A DNA stretch of 35,148 nt from Elusimicrobiota bacterium. Lineage in GTDB: Bacteria > Elusimicrobiota > Elusimicrobia > 2-02-FULL-39-32. Under the pieces are notes generated by a model, which was not told the origin of the DNA, made no database searches, and saw only the letters and a program-made list of their open reading frames with translations. The stretch covers positions 1 to 35,148 of the forward strand of contig JAHFCA010000001.1 in NCBI GenBank assembly GCA_023249715.1, in the 5' to 3' direction. Shown in pieces: positions 8,828 through 17,252 of this stretch. Made by a program: the position numbers and the translations under genes. How positions within the stretch are numbered: the stretch's first letter is position 1; every line of letters starts with the position of its first letter.

Positions 8828-9538
8828 ATGGAAGATACCCCTCGCCCTCTTACAGACCATTTGGAAGAATTACGCCGACGGTGCATCCGGGGCATTCTCG
8901 CGGTAGCAGCTGGGACGGTTCTAAGTTATTTTTTTGTAGATTCTATTTTTTTATTTTTAGCAAAACCGATTGGGTCTTTTGTATTTTTGCGCCCGACCGA
9001 TGCATTTTTTGCCCGTCTAAAGATAGCGTTATCTACGGGCATTATCATTGCCATGCCTGTTTTGCTGCTACAGATTTGGAAATTTATCGTGGTAGCTTTA
9101 AAGCCGTTAGAAAGAAAATCTCATTTTTGGATATTGCCCACTTCCTATATTCTTTTTATTTTGGGTTTTTCGTTTGGTTTTTTTCTTTTAGTCCCTTTAG
9201 GGGTAAAATTTTTATTGAGTTATTCTTCCAGCGTTCTACATCCCTTAATCTCCATTGATGAATATATTGATTTTATTGGAGTTCTCTGTATCGCTTTAGG
9301 CGCTTTATTCCAGTCCCCTTTGGTCACATTCTTTATTGCCCGGTTTGGGTTTTTACAAGCGAAGACTCTCTCTAAAAAAAGACGAATAGCTCTTTTAGTA
9401 ATTTATGTGGCAAGCGCCATCGTGACTCCGGGGCCCGATCCTGTGACTAGTTTTCTTTTAGCCTGTTCCAGTTATCTCTTATATGAATTTTCTATATGGA
9501 CAGCAACGTGGGGAGAACGTAAATATTCGTTGGATTAA
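8828..9538 (+). CDS. tatC: Sec-independent protein translocase TatC
   Basis: Six-helix membrane receptor for twin-arginine signal peptides (236 aa; E. coli 258). The N-terminal cytoplasmic signature HLEELRRR at residues 11-18 is intact, as is the LKPLERKS loop corresponding to the E. coli E103 region. In the segment equivalent to E. coli FEVPV (E170) this protein reads FQSPL, placing Gln162 where a membrane-buried glutamate is usual. The start ATG has no Shine-Dalgarno and follows a pyrimidine-rich stretch; it is chosen because it puts HLEELR at the expected distance from the N terminus. It forms a two-gene unit with tatA. Confidence 0.95.
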   Translation: MEDTPRPLTDHLEELRRRCIRGILAVAAGTVLSYFFVDSIFLFLAKPIGSFVFLRPTDAFFARLKIALSTGIIIAMPVLLLQIWKFIVVALKPLERKSHFWILPTSYILFILGFSFGFFLLVPLGVKFLLSYSSSVLHPLISIDEYIDFIGVLCIALGALFQSPLVTFFIARFGFLQAKTLSKKRRIALLVIYVASAIVTPGPDPVTSFLLACSSYLLYEFSIWTATWGERKYSLD

Positions 9539-9558
9539 TCTCGTTTTTTTGTTATAAT
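9530..9558 (+). promoter_or_regulatory. Strong predicted promoter of the rpsB-tsf cluster
   Basis: TTGGAT at 9530-9535 and a consensus TATAAT at 9553-9558 are separated by exactly 17 bases. The -35 box overlaps the last codons of tatC. Transcription would start near 9565, leaving a leader of about 40 bases before rpsB. A strong promoter is expected for ribosomal protein S2 and EF-Ts, and this one probably drives the following cluster. Confidence 0.75.
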
Positions 9559-9604
9559 AATACTCTTACAGTAATTAAATGAGGAGAAAAGGGACTAAAG
9601 AACA

Positions 9605-10456
9605 ATGATAAACATATCAATGAAGAACCTCTTAGAGGCAGGGGTCCATTTTGGTCATAAGACGCGGGCCTGGAACCCTAAAATGGCAAAATATATTTAT
9701 GGGGCGCGAAATGATATCCATATTATAGATTTATCAAAAACGGTTAAAGAGCTTAAAAAAGCTCTTAAATTTTTAAAAGATTCCGCTGCCGCTAACAAGG
9801 TATGCCTTTTTGTGGGAACGACTAAACAATCTCAGGAAGCGGTATTCGAAGCAGCGCAAAAGTCGGGAAGTCCTTATATCAACCAGCGGTGGTTGGGAGG
9901 CACCTTGACTAATTTTATGACCGTGCGTAAATCGGTAGAACGGCTTAAAGAGATTGAAAAAATGAAGGAAGATAAAATCTTAAATTACATTCCTAAAAAA
10001 GAAGCTGCTCAGTTAGAAAAATTAAGAATCCGGTTAGAGAAGTCTCTCTGCGGAATTAAAGATATGCCCACCCTTCCAGACTTAATGTTTGTTATAGATC
10101 CCATGGCAGAGATGACGGCTGTTATGGAAGCTAAAAAACTGGAAATTCCAATTGTCGCTGTTTGCGATACTAATTGTAATTCAGACCTTATCGATTATCC
10201 TATTCCAGGCAATGATGATGCTGTCCGTTCCGTAAAACTCTTTTGCACCTATGTTGCTGAGGCACTATTAGAAGGAAAGGCGGAACTCCAAAAGGCAGCC
10301 GAAGCCGAACAGGCGGCCATCCCTTCCGCTCCTTCCCAAAGCAGTGAAACAGAAAGCCAAAAAATAGAAGAGTTAAGTGCAAAAATTGCGACGCCAGAAG
10401 GTGTTGCTATCGAAGCGGCTCCAATATCCAATGTCTCTCCCATAGAGGGAGAATAA
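9605..10456 (+). CDS. rpsB: 30S ribosomal protein S2
   Basis: S2 binds late at the 30S head/body junction and helps recruit S1. The N terminus MKNLLEAGVHFGHKT and the later NQRWLGGTLTNF and DPMAEMTAVMEAKKLEIPIVAVCDTN segments are diagnostic. At 283 aa it exceeds the E. coli protein (241 aa) through an Ala/Glu/Ser-rich, probably disordered tail from about residue 230. The first Met of MINISMKNLL was taken; the inner Met at residue 6 is also possible. Purine-rich GAGGAG and AAAGGG lie 12-24 bases upstream. It is the first gene after a consensus promoter and is followed two bases later by tsf. Confidence 0.98.
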   Translation: MINISMKNLLEAGVHFGHKTRAWNPKMAKYIYGARNDIHIIDLSKTVKELKKALKFLKDSAAANKVCLFVGTTKQSQEAVFEAAQKSGSPYINQRWLGGTLTNFMTVRKSVERLKEIEKMKEDKILNYIPKKEAAQLEKLRIRLEKSLCGIKDMPTLPDLMFVIDPMAEMTAVMEAKKLEIPIVAVCDTNCNSDLIDYPIPGNDDAVRSVKLFCTYVAEALLEGKAELQKAAEAEQAAIPSAPSQSSETESQKIEELSAKIATPEGVAIEAAPISNVSPIEGE

Positions 10457-10458
10457 AA

Positions 10459-11352
10459 ATGGCCGTAACTGCTCAGGATGTTCAAAAGCTAAGAGAAATG
10501 ACAGGGGCGGGCATTTTGGACTGCCAAAAAGCTCTGCTTTCGAGCCAAGGGAGCTTTGAGAATGCTATTCAATTTTTAAGAGAAAAGGGAAAGGCTTCCG
10601 CTCAAACCAAAGTAGGAAGAGCCGCTGGACAGGGAGCGATTACTGTTTGGGTGAGCGAGGATGGAAAATCCGGGAGTCTTCTGGAGCTAAATTGTGAGAC
10701 AGATTTTGTCGCTAGAACAAAAGATTTTCAAGAATTGTCTAAAGAGCTCGCCCTATTAGCTTCTAAAAACCAGCACCAGTCTAAAGAAAGTTTTCTTAAA
10801 GAATCTCGAGTGAATGGATCTGAAACGGTGGATTCTTTATTAAAAGAAAAAATTGGAAAATTAGGGGAGAATATAGTTTTTAAACGAGTTAAAAGTTTTA
10901 GTTCTCCCAATAGCCAATTGGGATATTACATTCATTCTCCCTATGATTCCGCTCCCAACTCGGGCCGTTTGGGTGTTTTAATTGAAGCTAAAACCGGTTC
11001 AAAAGGGTCCGTTTTACAGGAAATTTTAAAAGAAATTTGTATGCAGATTGCGGCTACAAATCCCCGATGGATTAAGAAAGAGGATGTCCCGTCAGAGATT
11101 GTGGAAAAAGAAAAAGCGATTTATTTGGAACAATGTAAGCAAATGGGGAAGCCCGAAGCTGCTTGGCCTAAAATAATAGAAGGCAAATTTAAAGATTTTT
11201 ATAAACAATTTTGTTTGATGGAGCAAAATTACGTTCGAGATTCTTCGGGGAAAACCAGTGTTCAATCCTTTATAGAATCGGGCTCGAAACAGTTAGGGGA
11301 AACTCTCTCTGTCGTTAACATGGTGCGTTTTAAAGTAGGAGAAGATTCGTAA
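10459..11352 (+). CDS. tsf: Elongation factor Ts
   Basis: Nucleotide-exchange factor for EF-Tu. The N-terminal UBA-like motif LREMTGAGILDCQKAL (about 11-26) and the second family signature ELNCETDFVART in the core domain are both clear. The 297-aa length fits a two-subdomain core, and the C terminus VVNMVRFKVGE matches the family. It is paired with rpsB at 2-base spacing, as in most bacteria. The rpsB-tsf junction carries GGGAGAA just upstream of the ATG as ribosome-binding site. Confidence 0.97.
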   Translation: MAVTAQDVQKLREMTGAGILDCQKALLSSQGSFENAIQFLREKGKASAQTKVGRAAGQGAITVWVSEDGKSGSLLELNCETDFVARTKDFQELSKELALLASKNQHQSKESFLKESRVNGSETVDSLLKEKIGKLGENIVFKRVKSFSSPNSQLGYYIHSPYDSAPNSGRLGVLIEAKTGSKGSVLQEILKEICMQIAATNPRWIKKEDVPSEIVEKEKAIYLEQCKQMGKPEAAWPKIIEGKFKDFYKQFCLMEQNYVRDSSGKTSVQSFIESGSKQLGETLSVVNMVRFKVGEDS

Positions 11353-11366
11353 AACCTTCCTAATAA

Positions 11367-12071
11367 ATGCCTGCCCGAGTAATCCTAAAATTGTCAGGAG
11401 AATCCCTCGCAGGGGATACAGGGTGGGGAATTGATTTAAAATCTCTTTTTAATATAGCTCAAGAAATAAAAGAAGCCCACAGCCACAACATCCAGATAGG
11501 AGTGGTCGTGGGGGGTGGAAATATTTGGCGGGGTGGCCGCGATAAGGGGCTGCATTTAGACCGCGTGATCGCGGACAATATGGGAATGTTGGCCACCATT
11601 ATTAACGCCTTGGCTCTACAGGATGCGTGTGAACAAGTGGGAGTTCATACCCGCGTACTTTCGGCGGTAGAAGTGTCTAAAGTTTCTGAACCTTTTATTA
11701 GAAGGCGCGCCATTCGCCATATGGAAAAAGGACGCCTAATTATTTTTGCGGCCGGAACTGGCAACCCTTATTTTTCTACGGATACGGCGGCGGCCCTGAG
11801 GGCCATTGAAATTAACGCCGAAATTCTGTTAAAAGCGACTCAGGTAGATGGAATTTATAGCGATGATCCACGAAAAAATAAATCTGCGGAGTTATACCAC
11901 ACCTTAACTTTTCAAGAAGCGATTGAAAAAAAACTTAAAATCATGGACACCTCGGCGCTGGCTTTATGTCAGGAAAATAAAATTCCTGTTCGAGTATTTA
12001 ATTTACATGAACCGGGAAGTATTACGAAGGCGATCTGTGGAGAAAAGTTAGGAACACTTTTAACAATTTAG
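11367..12071 (+). CDS. pyrH: Uridylate kinase
   Basis: Amino-acid-kinase-fold enzyme that phosphorylates UMP to UDP; bacterial PyrH is hexameric and GTP-regulated. It shows the N-terminal LKLSGESLAG, the VVGGGNIWRG phosphate-binding turn, and GTGNPYFSTDTAAALRA with the uridine-binding site. The 234-aa length is typical. The ATG lies 14 bases after tsf and has no recognisable Shine-Dalgarno, but the start fits exactly because the first beta strand follows at once. Position tsf-pyrH-frr is conserved across bacteria. Confidence 0.96.
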   Translation: MPARVILKLSGESLAGDTGWGIDLKSLFNIAQEIKEAHSHNIQIGVVVGGGNIWRGGRDKGLHLDRVIADNMGMLATIINALALQDACEQVGVHTRVLSAVEVSKVSEPFIRRRAIRHMEKGRLIIFAAGTGNPYFSTDTAAALRAIEINAEILLKATQVDGIYSDDPRKNKSAELYHTLTFQEAIEKKLKIMDTSALALCQENKIPVRVFNLHEPGSITKAICGEKLGTLLTI

Positions 12072-12082
12072 GGGACCTAGAG

Positions 12083-12625
12083 ATGCAAAGCACTGAATCT
12101 GAAATGATAAAAACCTTGGAGAAATTTAAATCTGAGTTAGTGACGTATAGAACGGGGCGAGCTCATATTTCTATGCTGGAAGGAGTGCGTGTGGATTATT
12201 TTGGAAGTGTGCTCCCCATTCCGCAGCTAGCCACCATTTCCATAGTAGAGGCGCGGACTTTTGAAATAAAGCCGTGGGATAAAGAATCTTTAAAAGCCAT
12301 TGAGCAGGCGATCCTAAAATCGGATCTAGGCTTGACTCCTTTTAACGATGGAAAAGTGATGCGTTTAACTTTACCGGCTCCCACAGAGGAAAGAAAAAAA
12401 GATATTATCCGCAGGGTGCGTAAAGGGGCCGAAGACTTTAGGGTCAACATCCGAAATATTCGGAGAGAAGGCGTGGAAATTTTAAAAGCCCAAGAAAAAG
12501 AGAAAAAAATATCTAAAGACGATCTGCGTCGTTCTGAACAAACCGTTCAAAAACTAACAGACCACTACATTAAACTGATGGATGATGCCCTCCTTCTTAA
12601 AGAGAAGGAAATTCTGGAATCCTAG
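12083..12625 (+). CDS. frr: Ribosome recycling factor
   Basis: tRNA-shaped protein that, with EF-G, splits the post-termination ribosome. Recognised by the N-terminal helix with TYRTGRAHISMLEGVRVDYFG, the IPQLATISIVEARTFEIKPWD domain, and the basic RRVRKGAEDFRVNIRNIRRE helix. The 180-aa length is close to the usual 185. The ATG at 12083 follows GGGGACC; the gene starts 11 bases after pyrH and keeps the family order. Confidence 0.96.
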   Translation: MQSTESEMIKTLEKFKSELVTYRTGRAHISMLEGVRVDYFGSVLPIPQLATISIVEARTFEIKPWDKESLKAIEQAILKSDLGLTPFNDGKVMRLTLPAPTEERKKDIIRRVRKGAEDFRVNIRNIRREGVEILKAQEKEKKISKDDLRRSEQTVQKLTDHYIKLMDDALLLKEKEILES

Positions 12626-12643
12626 GTTCTTCCTCCCATTGCA

Positions 12644-13369
12644 GTGACACAGGAAGGCGCTCTCCTCCACAAAATTCGACAAAAAGAGATCCCCGAACAT
12701 ATTGCCATTATTATGGATGGGAATGGCCGTTGGGCCAAACATCGGGGGATGCCGCGTATTTACGGTCATCGGGCGGGAACTAAGAGTGTTAGGGAAATGG
12801 TTCGAACTTGCGGGGAACTAAAAGTAAAGGTTCTTACTTTATATACTTTTTCTACAGAAAATTGGTCCAGACCCAAAACCGAAGTGAACTCCCTGATGGG
12901 CCTGCTTTGCGCCATGCTTCAGAAAGAAGTAGAGGATTTAAATAAGAATGGGGTCACGTTAGAATCCATTGGAAAAACGGAAGAGCTTCCAACTCGGGTG
13001 CAAAAGGAACTCCAATGCGCTAAGGAAAAATTGCAGCACAATCGAGGCAAAGGACTCTTACTTAATTTGGCTTTAAATTATGGAGGGAGGCAAGAAATAT
13101 TGGACGCAACAAACTCCATGATTCAAGCGGGCATAAAGCATGTGGATGAAAAAATCTTTAGAGATCATCTCTATACGCGTTCTATGGTAGATCCCGATTT
13201 AATTATTCGGACTTCGGGAGAAGAGCGTCTTTCGAATTTCTTAATTTTTCAGGGAGCGTATTCTGAATTTTATGTGACAAAAGTTTTTTGGCCGGATTTT
13301 AGTAAATTTGAACTCTATCGGGCGATTGAAGCCTATCAAAATAGAGAAAGGCGCTTTGGAAAAGCATAG
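12644..13369 (+). CDS. uppS: cis-Polyprenyl (undecaprenyl) diphosphate synthase
   Basis: Makes the C55 lipid carrier diphosphate for peptidoglycan and other envelope glycans by cis-condensing isopentenyl diphosphate. The catalytic Asp is D25 in AIIMDGNGRWAKHRG, and the dimer-interface/IPP motif RTSGEERLSNFLIFQGAYSE is present, followed by FWPDF. The 241-aa length is normal. The start is a GTG at 12644 behind a pyrimidine-rich stretch with no Shine-Dalgarno. No other in-frame start lies between it and the catalytic motif at a reasonable distance, so it is kept with some caution. Confidence 0.95.
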   Translation: MTQEGALLHKIRQKEIPEHIAIIMDGNGRWAKHRGMPRIYGHRAGTKSVREMVRTCGELKVKVLTLYTFSTENWSRPKTEVNSLMGLLCAMLQKEVEDLNKNGVTLESIGKTEELPTRVQKELQCAKEKLQHNRGKGLLLNLALNYGGRQEILDATNSMIQAGIKHVDEKIFRDHLYTRSMVDPDLIIRTSGEERLSNFLIFQGAYSEFYVTKVFWPDFSKFELYRAIEAYQNRERRFGKA

Positions 13370-13372
13370 ACG

Positions 13373-14209
13373 ATGCTGCTCCCCCGTTTTTTAACCGCGG
13401 TATTCGGTCTTCCACTGATCCTATTCACTATTTGGTGGGGACAAATCCCCTTTCTGGTTATGGTCTTTGGCATTGTGTTATTAGCGCTCTATGAATATTA
13501 TAATTTGGCGGAATGTGCTTCTCTTCCTGTATTTAAAAGTGTGGGATTAGTTTGTGGGGGAATCTTTTCGTTGGGAATATGTTTTTTAGGAACTTCCCTT
13601 GCCGAAGAGTGGGGTTCGCCCATACGGTCTGTTTTTCTCCCTCTCTTTTTAGCTTTTACGTTGGCGCTGTTTTCTTTTTTTAATTTTTTCTCCAGAAAAA
13701 AAGAGAACGCGTTTATCGCTCTATCTCTGATGTGGTTTGGAAATTTTTATGTGGCTTGGACGCTTTCCCATCTTTATTTATTGAGGGAGATGAAACCAGA
13801 GGGTCTGTATTACACCTATTTTTTATTTTTTGTCATTTGGGCTCTCGACATAGGAGCCTACTTAGGAGGAATACGGTTTGGCAGAAGGAGACTCTCAGAA
13901 TATATTAGTCCTAAAAAGACGTGGGAAGGCGCTGTCGTGGGATCTGTAACCGCCTTGGGAGCTGCGACCCTTTGCAAAGTCTCTTTTTCAAATTTTTTAA
14001 ATTTAACGCAGACTCTTATATTGGCGACGGTTATTATTTTGGTGGCCCAAGTTTCGGACTTATCGGAATCTCTTTTTAAAAGAAACGTGGGGGTGAAAGA
14101 TTCAGGAAATCTCTTGCCGGGGCATGGTGGAATTTTAGATCGCTTTGATTCGTTCCTTTTAACCACGCCTCTCTACTATTATTTACTTGTTTTCTTTCTA
14201 AATAAATAA
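13373..14209 (+). CDS. cdsA: Phosphatidate cytidylyltransferase (CDP-diglyceride synthase)
   Basis: Polytopic membrane enzyme that converts phosphatidic acid and CTP to CDP-diacylglycerol, the precursor that PgsA, encoded later in this window, uses. The C-terminal family signature is complete: SLFKRNVGVKDSG followed by LLPGHGGILDRFDS. About seven or eight hydrophobic helices are visible over 278 aa (E. coli 285). The ATG is 3 bases after uppS, and the TAA stop shares one base with the dxr start (TAATG), so the three genes are likely translationally coupled. Confidence 0.96.
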   Translation: MLLPRFLTAVFGLPLILFTIWWGQIPFLVMVFGIVLLALYEYYNLAECASLPVFKSVGLVCGGIFSLGICFLGTSLAEEWGSPIRSVFLPLFLAFTLALFSFFNFFSRKKENAFIALSLMWFGNFYVAWTLSHLYLLREMKPEGLYYTYFLFFVIWALDIGAYLGGIRFGRRRLSEYISPKKTWEGAVVGSVTALGAATLCKVSFSNFLNLTQTLILATVIILVAQVSDLSESLFKRNVGVKDSGNLLPGHGGILDRFDSFLLTTPLYYYLLVFFLNK

Positions 14210-15381
14210 TGAAAAAGAAAATTACGCTTTTAGGTTCTACCGGTTCCATTGGAGATAGCGCTCTAAAGGTTTTGGACCGCAATCGGGATGCTTTTGAAGT
14301 CGTAGGATTAAGCACCGAAAGTAATATTGAAAAGCTGTATCTGCAGATAAAGAAATGGAAACCTCGCGCCGTTGGCATTGTAAACCCTAGCGCCTATGCT
14401 CAATTTATAAAGAGCTACGGAAGTTTTATTAAAGCACAAAAGATAAAACTATTTTCCGGAGTAGAGTCTCTAGAAAATTTGGCGGAACAAAAGGCGGATC
14501 TTATTCTTTCTGGAGTGGTGGGAGGAGTGGGAATAAAGGCGCTTTTGACGGCGTTAAAGCTGGGTCGGACAGTTGCGCTGGCGAATAAAGAGTCTCTTGT
14601 CATGGCAGGGGAACTTGTGCGCCAGTGCCTAAAAAGATATGGAGGGAAAATTTTGCCCGTAGATTCTGAACATTCAGCCATGTTCCAGTGTTTAGAAGGA
14701 CAAAATGGAAATTCAATTCATAAAATTATTCTTACGGCTTCGGGAGGGCCTTTTTACCGTTATTCCGGGGACCTCTCTAAAGTAACGGTGGACTATGCCC
14801 TAAAGCATCCCAATTGGATTATGGGGAAAAAAATTACTATCGATTCCGCTACCTTAATGAATAAAGGATTGGAAAAGATAGAAGCGCACTATTTATTTGG
14901 CGTTCCATTAAAGAGAATTGAGATTCTAATTCATAGACAATCCATTATTCATTCGGCGGTGGAATTTGAAGATGGCTCTATTTTAGCCCAATTGTCGCAT
15001 CCGGATATGTGTTTGCCAATTCAATATGCCTTAACCTATCCCGAAAGAAAACCGTGTCCCATTGCCCGGCTTAATTTAGCCCGGATAAAACAACTCGATT
15101 TTGAAGTCCCCGATTTTAAACGCTTTCCCGCCCTCAATTTAGCTCTTTTGGCTGCAAAATCTGGAGGAACTTTTCCCGCCGCGCTCTCCGCCTCAAATGA
15201 GATTGCGGTGTATGCGTTCTTAAATAAAAGAATACGATTTACGGAAATAGCGTCCGTGGTGGAGCAAGTGTTGGAACGGCATAAAAATACGGGGAGGACG
15301 GATTTAGAATCTATTTTGTTTGCGGACCAATGGGCGAGAAGCAAGGCAGAAGAAACTATACGAAAGTTTGAGAGGAACTAA
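14209..15381 (+). CDS. dxr: 1-deoxy-D-xylulose 5-phosphate reductoisomerase
   Basis: First committed enzyme of the MEP isoprenoid pathway, making MEP from DXP with NADPH. The Rossmann motif LLGSTGSIGDSAL (8-19), ALANKESLVMAGE, the metal-binding VDSEHSAMFQ (D152, E154) and the DSATLMNKGLEKIEAHYLF segment are all intact. The 390-aa length matches the family (E. coli 398). It would supply IPP for UppS and for the quinone-tail prenyl synthase upstream. Its start overlaps the cdsA stop by one base. Confidence 0.97.
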   Translation: MKKKITLLGSTGSIGDSALKVLDRNRDAFEVVGLSTESNIEKLYLQIKKWKPRAVGIVNPSAYAQFIKSYGSFIKAQKIKLFSGVESLENLAEQKADLILSGVVGGVGIKALLTALKLGRTVALANKESLVMAGELVRQCLKRYGGKILPVDSEHSAMFQCLEGQNGNSIHKIILTASGGPFYRYSGDLSKVTVDYALKHPNWIMGKKITIDSATLMNKGLEKIEAHYLFGVPLKRIEILIHRQSIIHSAVEFEDGSILAQLSHPDMCLPIQYALTYPERKPCPIARLNLARIKQLDFEVPDFKRFPALNLALLAAKSGGTFPAALSASNEIAVYAFLNKRIRFTEIASVVEQVLERHKNTGRTDLESILFADQWARSKAEETIRKFERN

Positions 15382-15384
15382 AAT

Positions 15385-16440
15385 ATGATGACATTGATTG
15401 CAGTTGTGTTAGTGTTTAGCGTGGTTGTGGTTATTCATGAGTTGGGCCACTTTTTAGTGTGCCGGTATTACGGGGTGAGAGTAGAAAAATTTGCGATTGG
15501 GTTTGGCAAGGAAATCGTTGGCTTTAATTGGAAAGGAACCCGATGGTCTTTTTGTCTCCTTCCTTTGGGAGGATATGTAAAGCCAGCCGGAGAGGAAATT
15601 GAAGAAAGTTCCGGAGCTCCTGACGAGTTTTTTGGTCAAAATTGGCAGCATCGCAGCGCCATTGCTTTGGCAGGGCCCGTTATGAATTATATTTTAGCCT
15701 TTGTTTGTTTTTTTTCTCTGGTCTTTTTTTGGGGACAGGCCGAGACCTCTAACCAACCTGTGATTGGGGAGGTAATAGCCGGATTCCCTGCCGAGGCCTC
15801 GGGATTCGCAAAGGGAGACCATATGGTGGCTATTAATGGAAAGGAAATAAATAGTTGGGAAGATGCGGCAAAACTTATTCATACTCACCCAGGACAGACG
15901 ATCGATATCCGATTTAAAAGAATAGTGAATAATCAATCAATTGAGAAAATTGTGGCGGTAATTCCTAAAAAAGATCCCCAAAGAGAGGTCGGCGTGATTG
16001 GCATATCTCCCATGGTGGAAATGGTTCCTCAAGGATTTTTTAAGTCGCTTTCGAGCGCGGGACATCAAACCTATTTTTGGACTTATTTAACCCTAAAGTA
16101 TTTAGGGGATGCCATTGTTCAGAGAAAAAAGCCGGAGTTGGCGGGGCCTATTGGAATTGTTACGATTATCGCGAAAGTCTCTAAAGAAGGGTTTCAGGAA
16201 ATTTTGGGGTTGGTGGCGCTGATATCGTTATCTCTTGGACTATTTAATTTTTTCCCAATCCCTTTGTTGGATGGGGGGCATGTTTTTCTTTATTTAATCG
16301 AAGGGATAATGCGAAAACCACTGAATAAAAAGATGGTTCGCGCGGCGAATATGGTGGGAGCGACTCTTCTGATTACGATATTTATTTACGCGACCAGCCA
16401 AGATCTCTCTCGTTTAAAAATTCCGTTTATTAATAAATAA
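15385..16440 (+). CDS. rseP: Site-2 protease RseP-type zinc metalloprotease
   Basis: Intramembrane protease that in E. coli cuts anti-sigma factor RseA and clears remnant signal peptides. The zinc site HELGH (H18, E19, H22) is in the first helix and the third ligand region NFFPIPLLDGGH (D296) is near residue 290. One PDZ domain lies between (about 125-200, with GEVIAGFPAEASGFAKGD). At 351 aa it has a single PDZ, unlike the two-PDZ E. coli protein (450 aa) and like many other bacterial forms. Two ATGs in tandem (15385, 15388) are equally possible starts. No anti-sigma gene is nearby, so the substrate is unknown. Confidence 0.94.
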   Translation: MMTLIAVVLVFSVVVVIHELGHFLVCRYYGVRVEKFAIGFGKEIVGFNWKGTRWSFCLLPLGGYVKPAGEEIEESSGAPDEFFGQNWQHRSAIALAGPVMNYILAFVCFFSLVFFWGQAETSNQPVIGEVIAGFPAEASGFAKGDHMVAINGKEINSWEDAAKLIHTHPGQTIDIRFKRIVNNQSIEKIVAVIPKKDPQREVGVIGISPMVEMVPQGFFKSLSSAGHQTYFWTYLTLKYLGDAIVQRKKPELAGPIGIVTIIAKVSKEGFQEILGLVALISLSLGLFNFFPIPLLDGGHVFLYLIEGIMRKPLNKKMVRAANMVGATLLITIFIYATSQDLSRLKIPFINK

Positions 16441-16454
16441 ATATTTCAATAGAT

Positions 16455-17234
16455 ATGGGACTATTTTTAAGTAAACTGGTGGCTGTTTTAATTTATCCCT
16501 TAACTATTTCCCTGGAACTATTAGGATTGGCGATTCTATTATTCTGTTTTAAAAAAAAGAGAACGGCGATATTTTTAATTTGCTCTAGTTTTGTTTTTTT
16601 ATGGCTGTTTTCGATGCCGGTGGTTTCGTGTTATTTGCAGGTGAAATTAGAAAGGAACTATCTTCCTGTGGTATGGAAAGAGTCGCCTTCCGCGGATGCG
16701 ATTGTGATTTTGGGCGGAGGGGTAGGGGCTCCCTATTATCCCCGCCTGTATCCAGACCTTTGTGACGCATCCGATAGAGTGCTCCATGCGGCGCAATTGT
16801 ATAAAGCAAAAAAAGCGCCTTTTATTATCGCCAGCGGCGGCGCCATTCCCTGGCTGGGTAACATTCCCGAAGCCCAGCCGATGTTGACGCTTTTGGAAGA
16901 TTGGGGGGTTCCAAAAAAATCTGTTATTTTGGAAGATGGCAGCAAAAATACGCGGCAAAACGCTTTGAACATTAAGCAAACCATGGAGAGACATGGAATG
17001 AAAAAAATACTCCTTGTTACTTCGGCGCTCCATATGAGGAGAGCTCTAGCGACATTCCGCTCCGTTGGGATAGATGCGATCCCCTCGCCGACCGACTATG
17101 AAATTGTGAGGGGAGAGGGAGGCCGCAGAACTGTTTTAGAATATTTGCCGGACGCCGGAGCGCTCTCCGCGGCAACGCATGCGATTCGGGAATACGCGGG
17201 ATATATTGTGTATCGCTGGCTGGGTTGGATATAA
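16455..17234 (+). CDS. YdcF/SanA-like DUF218 membrane protein
   Basis: Two N-terminal transmembrane segments (about 8-31 and 38-58) precede a soluble DUF218 domain with the family's ADAIVILGGGV strand (80-90), the ASGGA turn, and the DGSKNTRQNA and VTSALHMRRA segments. This layout resembles ElyC/YdcF proteins; ElyC affects undecaprenyl-phosphate-dependent envelope synthesis in E. coli, although its chemistry is not settled. Its place in a cluster with uppS and cdsA makes an envelope role plausible, as an inference. The start ATG is 14 bases after rseP with no strong ribosome-binding site. The biochemical function cannot be read from the sequence. Confidence 0.85.
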   Translation: MGLFLSKLVAVLIYPLTISLELLGLAILLFCFKKKRTAIFLICSSFVFLWLFSMPVVSCYLQVKLERNYLPVVWKESPSADAIVILGGGVGAPYYPRLYPDLCDASDRVLHAAQLYKAKKAPFIIASGGAIPWLGNIPEAQPMLTLLEDWGVPKKSVILEDGSKNTRQNALNIKQTMERHGMKKILLVTSALHMRRALATFRSVGIDAIPSPTDYEIVRGEGGRRTVLEYLPDAGALSAATHAIREYAGYIVYRWLGWI

Positions 17235-17252
17235 TATCCTAGAATTTAAATT

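Noticed and set aside
8881..9258. Overlapping + strand open frame inside tatC (125 codons)
   Set aside because: It is an alternate frame of tatC with Cys/Phe-rich composition and no start signal.
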